Of a stretch of 64,000 nucleotides of DNA, positions 16,731 through 25,497 are shown piece after piece (the stretch's first letter is position 1; each line of letters starts with the position of its first letter). Position numbers and translations under genes: made by a program. This DNA is from M3007 sp031425155 (GTDB taxonomy: Bacteria > Bacteroidota > Bacteroidia > Chitinophagales > Saprospiraceae). A model generated the notes under the pieces. It was not told where the DNA came from. It did no database searches and saw only the letters and a list, made by a program, of their open reading frames with translations. The stretch is taken from assembly GCA_031425155.1 (NCBI GenBank), contig JANPIV010000022.1:124001-188000 (forward strand). The letters are read 5' to 3'.

Positions 16731-18251
16731 ATGTTCCAGACGTTCAAAATCTTCGCATTGCTCCTCCTGATCGGTTTTTGCGGCCAATTATCGGCCCAGA
16801 CCTTCACGATAGAGACGGTGCCGGATCCGAAACAAAACCCCAGTTCGCACTACGTCAGCAATCCGACCGGCATCCTTTCGGCGGCGGCGGTGGCGCGGAT
16901 AGACTCGATGCTGGGGCGTTTGGAGGATTCGACCACGGCGCAGGTGGCGGTGGTGGTGCTGCCTTCCATCGGCGAGGCAGTGCCAAAGGATTTTGCCAAT
17001 GCGCTGTTCAAAAAATGGGGTGTGGGTCGCGCCCAAAATGATAATGGCCTGCTGATCCTTTTTGTGCTTGATCAGCGGCGCGTGGAAATGGAGACGGGCT
17101 ATGGCCTCGAAGGGGTGCTGCCGGATATTACCTGCGCCCGCATTCAGCGCGAAAAGATGGTGCCTGCTTTCAAAAGCGGCGACTACAACGGCGGCCTGAT
17201 CGCCGGGGTGGAAGGCATTTACGAGACTTTGACGGAACCCGCAGCCGCACAAGAGGTGGCGGGTGACGAAATATATGACGAGGAGCAAGAGTCTCACGCC
17301 GCTCCGATGGATCGGGGGGACGTGCTGTTTTTGCCTTTTATCTTCTTTTTTCTGCTGATTATTCTACGCCTTATCCGTTGGATGGTGCGCTCTTTCAATC
17401 CCGTGAAAGCCCAGATTGATGAAGTGGCCGGCAAAAGAAGTGGTCATTTTTGGATCGGTATCATCTTCTATTTTGGCATTCCATTCTCGTTTGCTGTCGC
17501 TTTCAGCGAAGTGGCTAATCAGATGTCGGTCGGCTGGGGCTGGGGCTTTTTGGCCTGTTATGCTTACCTGGCGTTTCTGCTATGGGACAGTCGCTTCCGG
17601 CGGTTGAAGGTGTTTTTGACTTTGTTTGGCAAAATGCCGGAACCGGACCAATACGTGCGCCTGCGGGCGGCCACGGGGTTTTACTGGTTCGATGCCCTGG
17701 TGTTTCCCATCCCGTTTATATGGCTTTGGCAGGCAAAAAATGGCAAACTCGACCGGCTCCGCAATCATCCGCGCACCAGCCCGGAAGGGCATGTGCTGTT
17801 CAAAGTAGCCGACGAACAAAAAGTGCATTATCTCACGGCTTATCAAAAAGTGGAAGAGGATTTGAAAACGGTGGAATACGATGTCTGGCACAATGCCGCG
17901 CAGAATTTCACCGAGACGGTAGGCTACGAATCTATGCGCAAAAGCAAATACACCCGCTGCGAGACCTGCCATTCCAAAGCCCTGCAATTAGAAAAAGAAG
18001 AAGTACTGAAAGCCGCTACCACGGAGGCGGAAGGTCGTCGCAAACAATATTTTCAGTGTAAAGCCTGCGGTGCGGAATCCAGCAAAGAACTCGTCATCCC
18101 TGTCATTAAGCCCGTCAGTCCTTCCGGCGGCAATAGTTGGAGTTCAGCGAGCAGTGGCGGCTGGAGCAGCGGGTCTTCTTCTTATTCCGGCGGCGGCAGT
18201 AGTTGGGGCGGCGGCAGATCGGGTGGCGGCGGCGCGGGGAGTAGTTGGTGA
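16731..18251 (+). CDS. TPM-domain (YgcG-like) membrane protein
   Basis: Start at ATG 16731 gives the signal peptide MFQTFKIFALLLLIGFCGQLSAQ; 506 residues. The TPM domain covers about residues 35-165: YVSNPTGILSAAAVARIDSM, TTAQVAVVVLPSIGE, DNGLLILFVLDQRRVEMETG, YGLEGVLPD. Then come three to four membrane helices, a cytosolic part with two CxxC pairs (CETC, CKAC) that look like a zinc ribbon, and a Gly/Ser-rich tail ending GGGGAGSSW. TPM proteins are linked to photosystem repair in plants and to envelope stress or membrane-protein turnover in bacteria; the exact role here is unknown. Confidence 0.9.
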   Translation: MFQTFKIFALLLLIGFCGQLSAQTFTIETVPDPKQNPSSHYVSNPTGILSAAAVARIDSMLGRLEDSTTAQVAVVVLPSIGEAVPKDFANALFKKWGVGRAQNDNGLLILFVLDQRRVEMETGYGLEGVLPDITCARIQREKMVPAFKSGDYNGGLIAGVEGIYETLTEPAAAQEVAGDEIYDEEQESHAAPMDRGDVLFLPFIFFFLLIILRLIRWMVRSFNPVKAQIDEVAGKRSGHFWIGIIFYFGIPFSFAVAFSEVANQMSVGWGWGFLACYAYLAFLLWDSRFRRLKVFLTLFGKMPEPDQYVRLRAATGFYWFDALVFPIPFIWLWQAKNGKLDRLRNHPRTSPEGHVLFKVADEQKVHYLTAYQKVEEDLKTVEYDVWHNAAQNFTETVGYESMRKSKYTRCETCHSKALQLEKEEVLKAATTEAEGRRKQYFQCKACGAESSKELVIPVIKPVSPSGGNSWSSASSGGWSSGSSSYSGGGSSWGGGRSGGGGAGSSW

Positions 18252-18279
18252 GTGCTTCGCGTCTTTGGGTTTTAGTCTC

Positions 18280-18314
18280 CCAACGAAAAATCGGGATGTC
18301 GCTACGCTCCATTT
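18280..18314 (-). repeat. Dispersed 30-base repeat (family C), copy 3
   Basis: CCAACGAAAAATCGGGATGT followed by CGCTACGCTCCATT, nearly identical to 8702-8736. It is flanked by GTCTTTGGGTTTTAGTC and TTTGGTCTTTGG word repeats. Confidence 0.7.
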
Positions 18315-18405
18315 GGTCTTTGGATTAAAAGGGTGAGAGCCTGGCCAGTCAAAGTTTTATAGTCAACGTAAAATGGTTTTGTAAATCTCACTCGTATTGC
18401 CAGCA

Positions 18406-19566
18406 ATGATAACCAGACACTTAATAATGCTCATGCTGCTTCCGTTTCTGCAAGGCTGTTCGCTTTTCGGCGGTCCCAAACTACTGTGGCAGGCACCGAT
18501 CGCGTCCTCCACGACACCCATTTTGCAAAATGGACAATTATACGTGCAGGGATTTCGGGCCGGTCATCCCAAAGAATCTTATCGGATTTATGCGCTGGAC
18601 CCCGCCACCGGAAAAGAAAACTGGGTATCAACAGACTCGGTGACCGAAATATACGGGGAGTCGGGTGGTTACCTTTTTTTCAGAAACAAGGCCGATCATT
18701 TGGTGCAACTGGACGCAAAAACAGGCGAACAACTCTACGAATCTGGCGATAGTACTCAGGCTTTTGTCAAATGGATACTGCATGGAGACGTGATGTTCGT
18801 CATAAACGCTGCGTTGGAAGTCGTCGCAGTAGATAATCGGCATAATAAAGTGCTGTGGCGCATGGAATTGCCTAACATGGCGAACAGATATATTTCATTG
18901 GAACTGGCCGACCAAAAAGTAATTGTCTGCGGTTTGGTGAAGGACGGCGAGGATATGTACGGCATGGTCTGGGCGTTGGACCCCGCCACCGGGAAGGAAA
19001 TCTGGGTTTTCAAACCGCCACTGTCGCACAATTTCGCGCCATTAGACATTGTAGTCCACGCTCCTTACGTATTGGCGACGAATACTTCTCCGCTGGGTTT
19101 AAAAACCCATGTGCTGAGTTTGCAAACCGGCAAAGAACTCTATCCGCCCATTGATGCATTTAAATTTTATGGTTGCTTAGGCGACACGGCGTATGCGTCC
19201 AGCGGGACTTTCGATCTTAAAACCGGGCAGCGATTGGGCGATGAAGAAGTTTGGGTGGACAACAGCATTGTTCATAACGGCGTGGCCTGGCGGATTTATC
19301 TCGCGCCCAGCGGGGTGCTCAAAGCGTTTTTTCTACGCACCCAGTACGACGGTGATGTTCGGGGCAATCGGAGTTGGTACAATACGCCTTCCAATAGTTC
19401 TTTCAAAGGGTACGATGTGCAGACCGGGAAAGAAAAATACCAGACCAAAGAATACACCTACACGGAGTTTTCGGCACCCGTGGAAGCCAACGGCATACTG
19501 TACCACACCAGTCTGGCCATGATGAAAGAGGGCGTATCGGGGGTGTGGGCGTATCGGTTGCCGTGA
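18406..19566 (+). CDS. PQQ-like beta-propeller lipoprotein
   Basis: ATG 18406 gives MITRHLIMLMLLPFLQGC, a lipoprotein signal with lipobox LQGC; 386 residues. The rest shows repeated blades of the type YALDPATGKENWV, VQLDAKTGEQLYE, WALDPATGKEIWVF and LSLQTGKELYPP, i.e. the A/LDxxTGxxxW pattern of PQQ-type propellers as in BamB. No cofactor-binding residues can be claimed; in most such lipoproteins the propeller is a protein-binding scaffold on the periplasmic face. It stands apart from the neighbours by a gap with repeats. Confidence 0.88.
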   Translation: MITRHLIMLMLLPFLQGCSLFGGPKLLWQAPIASSTTPILQNGQLYVQGFRAGHPKESYRIYALDPATGKENWVSTDSVTEIYGESGGYLFFRNKADHLVQLDAKTGEQLYESGDSTQAFVKWILHGDVMFVINAALEVVAVDNRHNKVLWRMELPNMANRYISLELADQKVIVCGLVKDGEDMYGMVWALDPATGKEIWVFKPPLSHNFAPLDIVVHAPYVLATNTSPLGLKTHVLSLQTGKELYPPIDAFKFYGCLGDTAYASSGTFDLKTGQRLGDEEVWVDNSIVHNGVAWRIYLAPSGVLKAFFLRTQYDGDVRGNRSWYNTPSNSSFKGYDVQTGKEKYQTKEYTYTEFSAPVEANGILYHTSLAMMKEGVSGVWAYRLP

Positions 19567-19567
19567 C

Positions 19568-19685
19568 GTACCGGTGGGTTTAGCCGCCGATATTACTATC
19601 GCTGCACCGTGATGTACGACTACTACCTCGGCGGCTGAACCCGCCAGTACTATCACTTTCGGCGGCTAAACCCGCCGGTACACAC
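19568..19685. repeat. CGGCGGCTAAACCCGCCGGTA repeat cluster (family D), copy 1
   Basis: Three units: 19568-19590 (forward, GTACCGGTGGGTTTAGCCGC and flank), 19628-19649 and 19659-19680 (inverted, CGGCGGCTAAACCCGCC core). The same unit forms a perfect 24-base inverted repeat at 31238-31331. The cluster sits just before the T9SS cargo gene. Confidence 0.8.
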
Positions 19686-19693
19686 ATTTCAAC

Positions 19694-20689
19694 ATGAAAA
19701 ATCTACTGATCACCCTGCTTTGCCTGTCGGCAAATGCCCTTTTCGCCCAGCCCACGATTACCAGCACCGACCTGCTCAAAGTCGGCGATGTGGTAGTGAC
19801 GCAACCCTGCAACACCGAGATTTTCACGCCGGGCGGTGCGGGCGCTAATCAGGTGTGGGATTTCTCGGCTTTGATTCCCGAAGGTGCAGAAGACACGACC
19901 TTTTATACGTCGCCGGTGGGTACGCCGTATGCGGCCAATTATCCATCCAGCAACATCGTCGCCAAATTCGGAGAAGATGCGTATGGTTACTACCAAACCA
20001 CCGTCGATCAACTCTTGTATTGGGGAGATCAATCGCCAACAAGTGCGCTTTTATTTACTGATCCGGCTGTTTATTTCCAATCGCCGGTCACTTTTGGCAC
20101 TTTCCTGCTGGATAGTGTGGCGGGCAGTCTGAGTGCAGCACCGCTGCAAGGCACCATCGCTGGTCACGTCTATTTTTCGGGCGATGGTTATGGTACTTTA
20201 CAAACCCCCGGCGGCCAATTCTCCGATGTATTGCGTACCAAAACCGTCACGGTAGCCATCGCTACGGTGCCTTTCCTGGGAACTATCACGGATTCGGTTT
20301 TCAATTATTCGTGGTATAAGTTGGGGATTAAATCGCCAGTTTTGGAGATGATTGAGGATACCCAATGGGCAAACGGCGCAGTGTTTTCACAAACCCGCTA
20401 TGTCAATTTCTTTCGCTCCATTACCACGACCAAAAGCCCGGAGCCTGCCAACGCTCCTGCACCGCTGATCCAGGCTTTTCCGAATCCAACGAATGATCTT
20501 GTGCAATTTTCTGGTTTAGAACAAGCAGCGCGTATCACTATTCAAAACACCGCCGGACAGCAGGTTTTGGCAGAAAATATTAGTCCAGACGCAGTGATTT
20601 CTTTAAAGCACCTTGGCGCAGGTCTTTATATCTGTGCCGCTTATTTGCATGATGGTTCTATGCAAACAGTGAAACTCATTGTTCATTAA
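19694..20689 (+). CDS. Secreted protein with T9SS type A (Por) sorting domain
   Basis: The 331-residue product has signal peptide MKNLLITLLCLSANALFAQ and a C-terminal type IX secretion sorting tail beginning IQAFPNPTNDLVQFSGL and ending ISLKHLGAGLYICAAYLHDG...VKLIVH. This is the PNP-start, G-x-Y/K-end layout of T9SS cargo. The middle 220 residues (GDVVVTQPC, PGGAGANQVWDFSAL, GEDAYGYYQT) form a predicted beta-rich domain without catalytic signature, common in Bacteroidota surface proteins. The protein should be exported by Sec, moved through the T9SS outer-membrane channel and attached to or released from the cell surface. Its function is unknown. Confidence 0.88.
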   Translation: MKNLLITLLCLSANALFAQPTITSTDLLKVGDVVVTQPCNTEIFTPGGAGANQVWDFSALIPEGAEDTTFYTSPVGTPYAANYPSSNIVAKFGEDAYGYYQTTVDQLLYWGDQSPTSALLFTDPAVYFQSPVTFGTFLLDSVAGSLSAAPLQGTIAGHVYFSGDGYGTLQTPGGQFSDVLRTKTVTVAIATVPFLGTITDSVFNYSWYKLGIKSPVLEMIEDTQWANGAVFSQTRYVNFFRSITTTKSPEPANAPAPLIQAFPNPTNDLVQFSGLEQAARITIQNTAGQQVLAENISPDAVISLKHLGAGLYICAAYLHDGSMQTVKLIVH

Positions 20690-20792
20690 AAACTTGATCT
20701 TCTACTAACCTGAAATAGTTGGGGGTAAATTGTTGATGATGCATTGTTGGTCATTGCCTCTTGCCCTTTGCTATTTTGCCTTTTTATATTTC

Positions 20793-21845
20793 ATGTTGCG
20801 CACACTCATGCTCCTCGGTCTTTTTTCCACCCTTTTTGGCTGCGGCGACGGCAAGCCGGGCCTGTTCAGTTCCAATGGTTACCACATTAATAAAGATAAA
20901 GTCTGGTGCAAGACTTCCCTCGGCATGTCCTACAATGTAAATGAAGTAGCGGGTGCTGATCCGCAGACTTTTGCCGAGCGTGAACTGAGCAGTAAAATGC
21001 TGCCGGGAGCCACCGCTTTTTATGGTTTCGATAAAAACAGCGTCTTCTGGGCAGTCACAAAGATCGAAGGAGCGGATTTGGCGAGTTTTGAGTACGTAAG
21101 TAACAATTATAGCAAGGACAAACGGGCGGTGTATTATATGTCCGAGCCACTCACCGATGATCTGGCACATTTTGCGGTGATTAACTACGATTTCGTGAAA
21201 GACTCTAAAGCCGTCTATTTTGGCAGAGATGTTTTTTCGGACGACCCCACTCATTTTGTAGAGGTCGGGCACGCCGGGTCCGGCTATTATAAAGATAGCC
21301 AGCAATGCTGGTACGGCATCTATGAATTAAAGGGCGTGAATCCGGCGTTGTTCCGGTATGTAGGCCCTAAAACCGCTACTAATGGCCAGCGCGTGTTTCA
21401 GGAAATGAACGAAGTAGAAGGGGCCGAGATCGCCACTTATCAAATACTGGAACGCGGCTACGCCAAAGATGCGCACCATGTATATCAAAAAGGTGTGGTC
21501 ATGGCCGGTGCTGATCCCGCTACTTTTCGGATACTGAGCGATAACTATACTTTGGATAAGCAGTATTGCTACTATTTTATGACCCCGCTTCCGAATGCCG
21601 ACCCCGCCACTTTTCAACTAATAGACGAGTATTATACAAAGGATGCGCGGCAGGTTTTCTGTGGAGAAAAGCCCATCGAAGGGGCTGATCCGGCTACATT
21701 TCGGGTGCTGAACGGTGCGGCGGGTTGCAGCTGTGATGCGCACTATGCTTATACGCTGGAAAAGCGCATCACTGGGGTAGATCCCAGGAATTTTCCGGCT
21801 AAGGGGAAGTGCCAGAGTTGTAATGAAACGGAGGTGAAGTTTTAA
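20793..21845 (+). CDS. DKNYY-repeat lipoprotein
   Basis: Start at ATG 20793 gives MLRTLMLLGLFSTLFGC, a lipoprotein signal (lipobox LFGC); 350 residues. The body is built of about ten DKNYY-type repeats of roughly 30 residues: GADPQTFAERELS, YGFDKNSVFWAVTKIEGADLASF, NNYSKDKRAVYY, NYDFVKDSKAVYFG, GYYKDSQQCWYG, GYAKDAHHVYQKG, NYTLDKQYCYYF, EYYTKDARQVFCG. The repeated core is (Y-x-K-D-x-x-x-V-Y-x-G-...-A-D-P-x-T-F). DKNYY domains are found in secreted proteins of Bacteroidota and Proteobacteria; their partner is not known. It is followed 11 bases later by the LRR gene. Confidence 0.88.
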   Translation: MLRTLMLLGLFSTLFGCGDGKPGLFSSNGYHINKDKVWCKTSLGMSYNVNEVAGADPQTFAERELSSKMLPGATAFYGFDKNSVFWAVTKIEGADLASFEYVSNNYSKDKRAVYYMSEPLTDDLAHFAVINYDFVKDSKAVYFGRDVFSDDPTHFVEVGHAGSGYYKDSQQCWYGIYELKGVNPALFRYVGPKTATNGQRVFQEMNEVEGAEIATYQILERGYAKDAHHVYQKGVVMAGADPATFRILSDNYTLDKQYCYYFMTPLPNADPATFQLIDEYYTKDARQVFCGEKPIEGADPATFRVLNGAAGCSCDAHYAYTLEKRITGVDPRNFPAKGKCQSCNETEVKF

Positions 21846-21856
21846 AATAATTCATC

Positions 21857-22615
21857 ATGGCCTATAAAAGTCTGCTCCTCTCCTTCTGTCTCACTGCTTT
21901 TCTTGGCTATGCCTTGACCGTGGGACTGACTGACCCTAATTCTCCCCTCAAAAAAATGCCTGAATGGACGGCTATCCCCATGCTGGTCGTCCTGTTCGCA
22001 CTGTATGTGCTGGCCGCTTGGTGGGGCTTTAAAGGTTTTGGCGAGCACAAGATCACCGCCCTGCTTTCGCTGGGATTCTGTGCCTTCGGACTTGGGCTGT
22101 ATGCGCTGGGTTTTGTGATGGAAATAGGCAATGGAAAGGCCACGCCCGGCCAATTTGACTATGACTTTTCCCGGCTCGATCCGGCGGAGCAGGCGGCATT
22201 GGCACAGATCGTCCAGAATGCGGGCCTGCAAATCCAGGACGCGACTTTCAGCGAGTATTGGCGCATGGCGGAGGAGGCAGCCGGTTTTCGCATTTGTGTA
22301 CAAAAAGGCCACGTGATCGCCCTGCATTTTACGGGTAAACCCGTGCCCGATCTCGCGCCTTTTTCCAAACTGCCGCAATTGAGTTATCTCTATCTCGACA
22401 ATTGCGGCCTGAACGATATGACTGCCCTGCATTCCGAAAAAATTGATCGGCTGGAACTGCCCAATAACCAGATTTCTGATTTGAATACCCTCAGCGGCTG
22501 CCCCAACCTGGGTTGGCTGACGCTTCGTAACAATCAACTGTCATCGGAGGCCGGTATCGAAAAATTCACGAAATTGGTGAGTAAAGATTTACGGGAAAAT
22601 CCTTTTTCTAAATAA
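21857..22615 (+). CDS. Membrane protein with C-terminal leucine-rich repeats
   Basis: The 252-residue product has three N-terminal helices (LLLSFCLTAFLGYALTVGL, IPMLVVLFALYVLAAWWGF, TALLSLGFCAFGLGLYALGF). Then comes a soluble part with LRRs: LPQLSYLYLDNCGLNDMTAL, EKIDRLELPNNQISDLNTL, CPNLGWLTLRNNQLSSEAG. The LRR units are the usual 22 or so residues. The protein probably presents a recognition surface at the membrane; ligand and function are unknown. It follows the DKNYY lipoprotein gene after 11 bases, so the two are likely co-transcribed. Confidence 0.8.
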   Translation: MAYKSLLLSFCLTAFLGYALTVGLTDPNSPLKKMPEWTAIPMLVVLFALYVLAAWWGFKGFGEHKITALLSLGFCAFGLGLYALGFVMEIGNGKATPGQFDYDFSRLDPAEQAALAQIVQNAGLQIQDATFSEYWRMAEEAAGFRICVQKGHVIALHFTGKPVPDLAPFSKLPQLSYLYLDNCGLNDMTALHSEKIDRLELPNNQISDLNTLSGCPNLGWLTLRNNQLSSEAGIEKFTKLVSKDLRENPFSK

Positions 22616-22636
22616 ACTGCCCGACATGCGAGGCAT

Positions 22637-22670
22637 TAAAAACAAAAAGGCCGCCCTTTCGAGCGGCCTT
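22637..22670 (-). terminator. Intrinsic terminator of the ECF sigma factor gene
   Basis: On the minus strand AAGGCCGCTC, loop GAAA, GGGCGGCCTT form a stem with one mismatched pair followed by TTTGTTTTT. It lies about 40 bases past the sigma gene stop (22707). Confidence 0.8.
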
Positions 22671-22706
22671 GAAGAACCAAATGAGAGTGTTTATTTAATG
22701 TTTGCT

Positions 22707-23225
22707 TCAGTTTGGGTGGAAACCGTAGTTCGACAAAATCTTGCCTTTCAATTCTTTACGGGCAAAGAAAATACGACTTTTCACCGTACCCAGCGGTAAA
22801 GCCAGTTCGTCTGCAATTTCCTGATATTTGAATCCCTCAAAGTGCATCAAAAATGGAACGCGGATACTATCATCCAACGACGCCACCATGCCATTTAATT
22901 CCTTCAACATAATACCACCCTCGGCGGCGTTGGCCGTGGAGTGACTACCGGAATTGAGGTAATATTGATTATCCGTAGTATCCAGAATGGTGTTTGCTTT
23001 CACCTTTTTCCGGTAATTATTGATGAAGATGTTCTTCATGATCGTGAACATCCACGCCTTAAAGTTAGTGCCAGGCTGGAACTTGTCCCGATTGAACAGC
23101 GCACGGTACGCCGTTTCCTGGTACAAATCCTTGGCATCCTCCATGTTCTTCGTCAGATTATAGGCGAAGGAGTGAAGCAACGTCTGCAAGGTGTTCAGTT
23201 TGCTATTAAATTCCATGGGTGTCAT
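22707..23225 (-). CDS. ECF-type RNA polymerase sigma factor
   Basis: Start at ATG 23225 (MTPMEFNSKLNTLQTLL) is supported by the Shine-Dalgarno-like AAAGGAGG a few bases upstream and by a -7 promoter box at 23259-23266, which an upstream start at 23261 would overlap. The 172-residue protein has sigma region 2 (DLYQETAYRALFNRDKF, NFKAWMFTIMKNIFINNYRK) and region 4 (FEGFKYQEIADELALPLGTV, KSRIFFARKELKG) with a variable linker. Such factors redirect RNA polymerase to a small regulon. No anti-sigma factor gene lies next to it, unlike many Bacteroidota ECF loci. The gene carries its own terminator. Confidence 0.93.
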   Translation of the reverse strand: MTPMEFNSKLNTLQTLLHSFAYNLTKNMEDAKDLYQETAYRALFNRDKFQPGTNFKAWMFTIMKNIFINNYRKKVKANTILDTTDNQYYLNSGSHSTANAAEGGIMLKELNGMVASLDDSIRVPFLMHFEGFKYQEIADELALPLGTVKSRIFFARKELKGKILSNYGFHPN

Positions 23226-23258
23226 GGTGCCTCCTTTGTTGTTTTGAATTTGATGCTC

Positions 23259-23266
23259 CAAAGATA
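23259..23266 (-). promoter_or_regulatory. Bacteroidota -7 promoter box for the sigma factor gene
   Basis: On the minus strand TATCTTTG matches TAnnTTTG. It is followed by about 30 bases of leader with AAAGGAGG and then ATG 23225, and it decides that start. Confidence 0.6.
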
Positions 23267-23631
23267 CTGCCTTTGTTTAACTTCTACCAAACTTTTCTTC
23301 GACAAAAATTTGTCCGTTTTTGTCATTATTTGATGTCACAACACCTATTGTATAGACAAAACATTGACAATCAATTGTTTATATTATTTTGATCTATTCT
23401 AAGCAAAAATATGCTTTCAAAATAAATTGAAAATACTGAACGAAAGAAAGGCTCAAAATTTTCCGGTTTGCCGCTATTTTATTCTCTTTCAGGGAAAAAT
23501 TGTGGCGGTATTTTAATAATTAGATGGTGAACAGACGAATCATCCTACCATCCGGGTTTTGCGCATTTTCTTCAAACTGTTCTCAAAAAAGCTGGCAAAT
23601 TTGTTTCCCTCCCAATATTTCTTTCCCACAC

Positions 23632-23678
23632 CGCAATAGTTCCTGAAAGGTATCAGTTGACTTTCAGGAACTATTGCG
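23632..23678. repeat. Perfect 18-base hairpin in a gene-free gap
   Basis: CGCAATAGTTCCTGAAAG (23632-23649) and its exact complement (23661-23678) with an 11-base loop. There is no T-tract on either side, so it is not an ordinary terminator. The gap 23267-23975 is AT-rich in its left half, and I see no gene in it. The right half (23690-23900) has no convincing frame. Confidence 0.6.
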
Positions 23679-23975
23679 ATGGTGGCTGTTCCGGGGATTA
23701 GCCTACACTTCCATCAAAGGTGTGCCAACTTAGTCCATGAGCCTTCCCGCTGACATTATGGCACTCAGACTGCCGCTAGCCAGCACTTATGACACACAGG
23801 GGGCAAAATCCGCCACATCTCTGTGCAATGGATGCCTCATGAATACCAGGAGTACATTGCCCAAATGATAACGTCGCAGTAGGCAAATACGTGGCCAATG
23901 GTCTTGCCGGTGCAAAATCGGATAGTGCCTTACCGGCCAAAGGAACGAGAGCAAAAAGGCTTTTATCATTTTCCT

Positions 23976-23983
23976 TACTTTTG
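23976..23983 (+). promoter_or_regulatory. Bacteroidota -7 promoter box for gatA
   Basis: TACTTTTG matches TAnnTTTG and ends seven bases before ATG 23991. This fixes the start codon and implies a nearly leaderless transcript. Confidence 0.6.
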
Positions 23984-23990
23984 CCGCACT

Positions 23991-25406
23991 ATGCCCAAAT
24001 TTTCGTCGCTTACTGACTTGCAACTGGCACTGCATACCGGCCAGACCACCTGCCGTGCGGTCGTGGATCATTATCTTGCGCAGATTGAAAAAACCAGCGC
24101 GCTCAACGCCTACGTGGAAGTGTGGGCGGAGGAGGCCCGCACCCAGGCGGATGCACTCGATATTCGTCGGCAAACTGCCCCCGACAAACTGGGCCGCTTA
24201 TACGGCATGGTCGTCAGCATCAAGGATAATATTTGCTACGCCAATCATCAGGTCACGGCTTCCTCGAAGGTGCTGGAAGGCTTTACCTCGCTCTATTCCG
24301 CGACGGCGGTGGAGCGACTGCTGGCCGAAGATGCGATCATCATCGGGCGTACCAACTGCGACCAATTTGGCATGGGGTCGTCCAATGAAAACTCGGCTTA
24401 TGGGCCGGTGCGTAATGCCCTCGACCCGGAGCGGGTACCCGGCGGCTCTTCCGGCGGCGCAGCGGTGTCGGTGCAAACCGATACTTGTCTGGCGGCCCTG
24501 GGTAGTGATACGGGTGGTTCGATCCGCCAACCGGCGGCCTTTTGCGGGCTATGGGGTTTCAAACCGACTTACGGGCGCATTTCCCGGCATGGTCTGCTGG
24601 CTTATGGCTCTTCTTTCGATCAGATTGGGGTGCTGGCTCATCATCCGGCGGACATTGCTCTTCTGCTGGAGGTCATGGCCGGCCCGGACGATTATGACAG
24701 TACGGCTTTACCCGGCATTTCCACGCGTCCGCCCCGCCCCGAATCTGCGCCCGTTCGGATTGCTTATTTTCCCCAAACTATTGATAGCGACGCCGTTGAC
24801 AGCGGCATTCGGGCAGTGACCCGGCAGTTTATCGAACAACTGCGCGCCCAGGGCCATCTGGTGGAACCCGTACCCTTTGATCTCCTGGACTTCATTATTC
24901 CTACCTATTATGTGCTCACCACCGCCGAGGCATCGAGCAATCTGGCCCGCTACGATGGTGTGCGGTATGGCTATCGGAGTCCGCAGGCCCGAAATTTGGA
25001 AGAAAACTATGTGTTGTCACGCAGCGAAGGCTTCAGTGCCGAAGTGAAGCGGCGCATTTTGCTGGGCACGTTCGTGCTCAGCAGCGGCTACTACGACGCT
25101 TATTATACCAAAGCCCAGCAAGCCCGGCAGCTCATCCGGCAGCGCACCCTGGACATTCTGGAAGAATATGACTTTATATTAATGCCTGCTACCCCGTCGG
25201 TGGCCTGGAAATTCGGCGAAAAGTCGGAAGACCCCGTGGCAATGTACTTGTCTGATATTTATACCGTGCTGGCCAATTTAGCTGGTGTGCCTGCACTGGC
25301 TTTGCCGGCGGGCCAACACCCGGAAAATGGCCTGCCAGTCGGGGTGCAACTGATGAGTGGCCTGTGGGAGGAGGAACGGTTACTGGATTTTGGAGCGAAA
25401 TGGTGA
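23991..25406 (+). CDS. gatA: Glutamyl-/aspartyl-tRNA amidotransferase subunit A
   Basis: Start ATG 23991 (MPKFSSLTDLQLALHTGQTT), 471 residues; a frame extension upstream runs through the promoter box. Amidase signature elements are present: SIKDNICY with the catalytic Lys, DTGGSIRQPAAFCG with the cis-Ser, and PGGSSGGAAVSV with the nucleophilic Ser. FGMGSSNENSAYGP and GFKPTYGRISRHGL are typical of GatA rather than of generic amidases. GatA supplies ammonia from glutamine to GatB, which amidates misacylated Glu-tRNA-Gln or Asp-tRNA-Asn. gatB and gatC are not nearby, which is usual in this phylum. The C-terminus (LLDFGAKW) ends slightly early compared with most homologues. Confidence 0.92.
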   Translation: MPKFSSLTDLQLALHTGQTTCRAVVDHYLAQIEKTSALNAYVEVWAEEARTQADALDIRRQTAPDKLGRLYGMVVSIKDNICYANHQVTASSKVLEGFTSLYSATAVERLLAEDAIIIGRTNCDQFGMGSSNENSAYGPVRNALDPERVPGGSSGGAAVSVQTDTCLAALGSDTGGSIRQPAAFCGLWGFKPTYGRISRHGLLAYGSSFDQIGVLAHHPADIALLLEVMAGPDDYDSTALPGISTRPPRPESAPVRIAYFPQTIDSDAVDSGIRAVTRQFIEQLRAQGHLVEPVPFDLLDFIIPTYYVLTTAEASSNLARYDGVRYGYRSPQARNLEENYVLSRSEGFSAEVKRRILLGTFVLSSGYYDAYYTKAQQARQLIRQRTLDILEEYDFILMPATPSVAWKFGEKSEDPVAMYLSDIYTVLANLAGVPALALPAGQHPENGLPVGVQLMSGLWEEERLLDFGAKW

Positions 25407-25497
25407 GTGACTAATCTATAATTCACCTCTACAATGCAAATAAACCTTCTCTGGACGGGCCGGGAATATTAATCTTTCAAAAGTATAATAAACCGTC

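Noticed and set aside
23787..24173. 128-codon minus-strand frame across the gatA start
   Set aside because: Overlaps the gatA promoter and coding region and has no family pattern.
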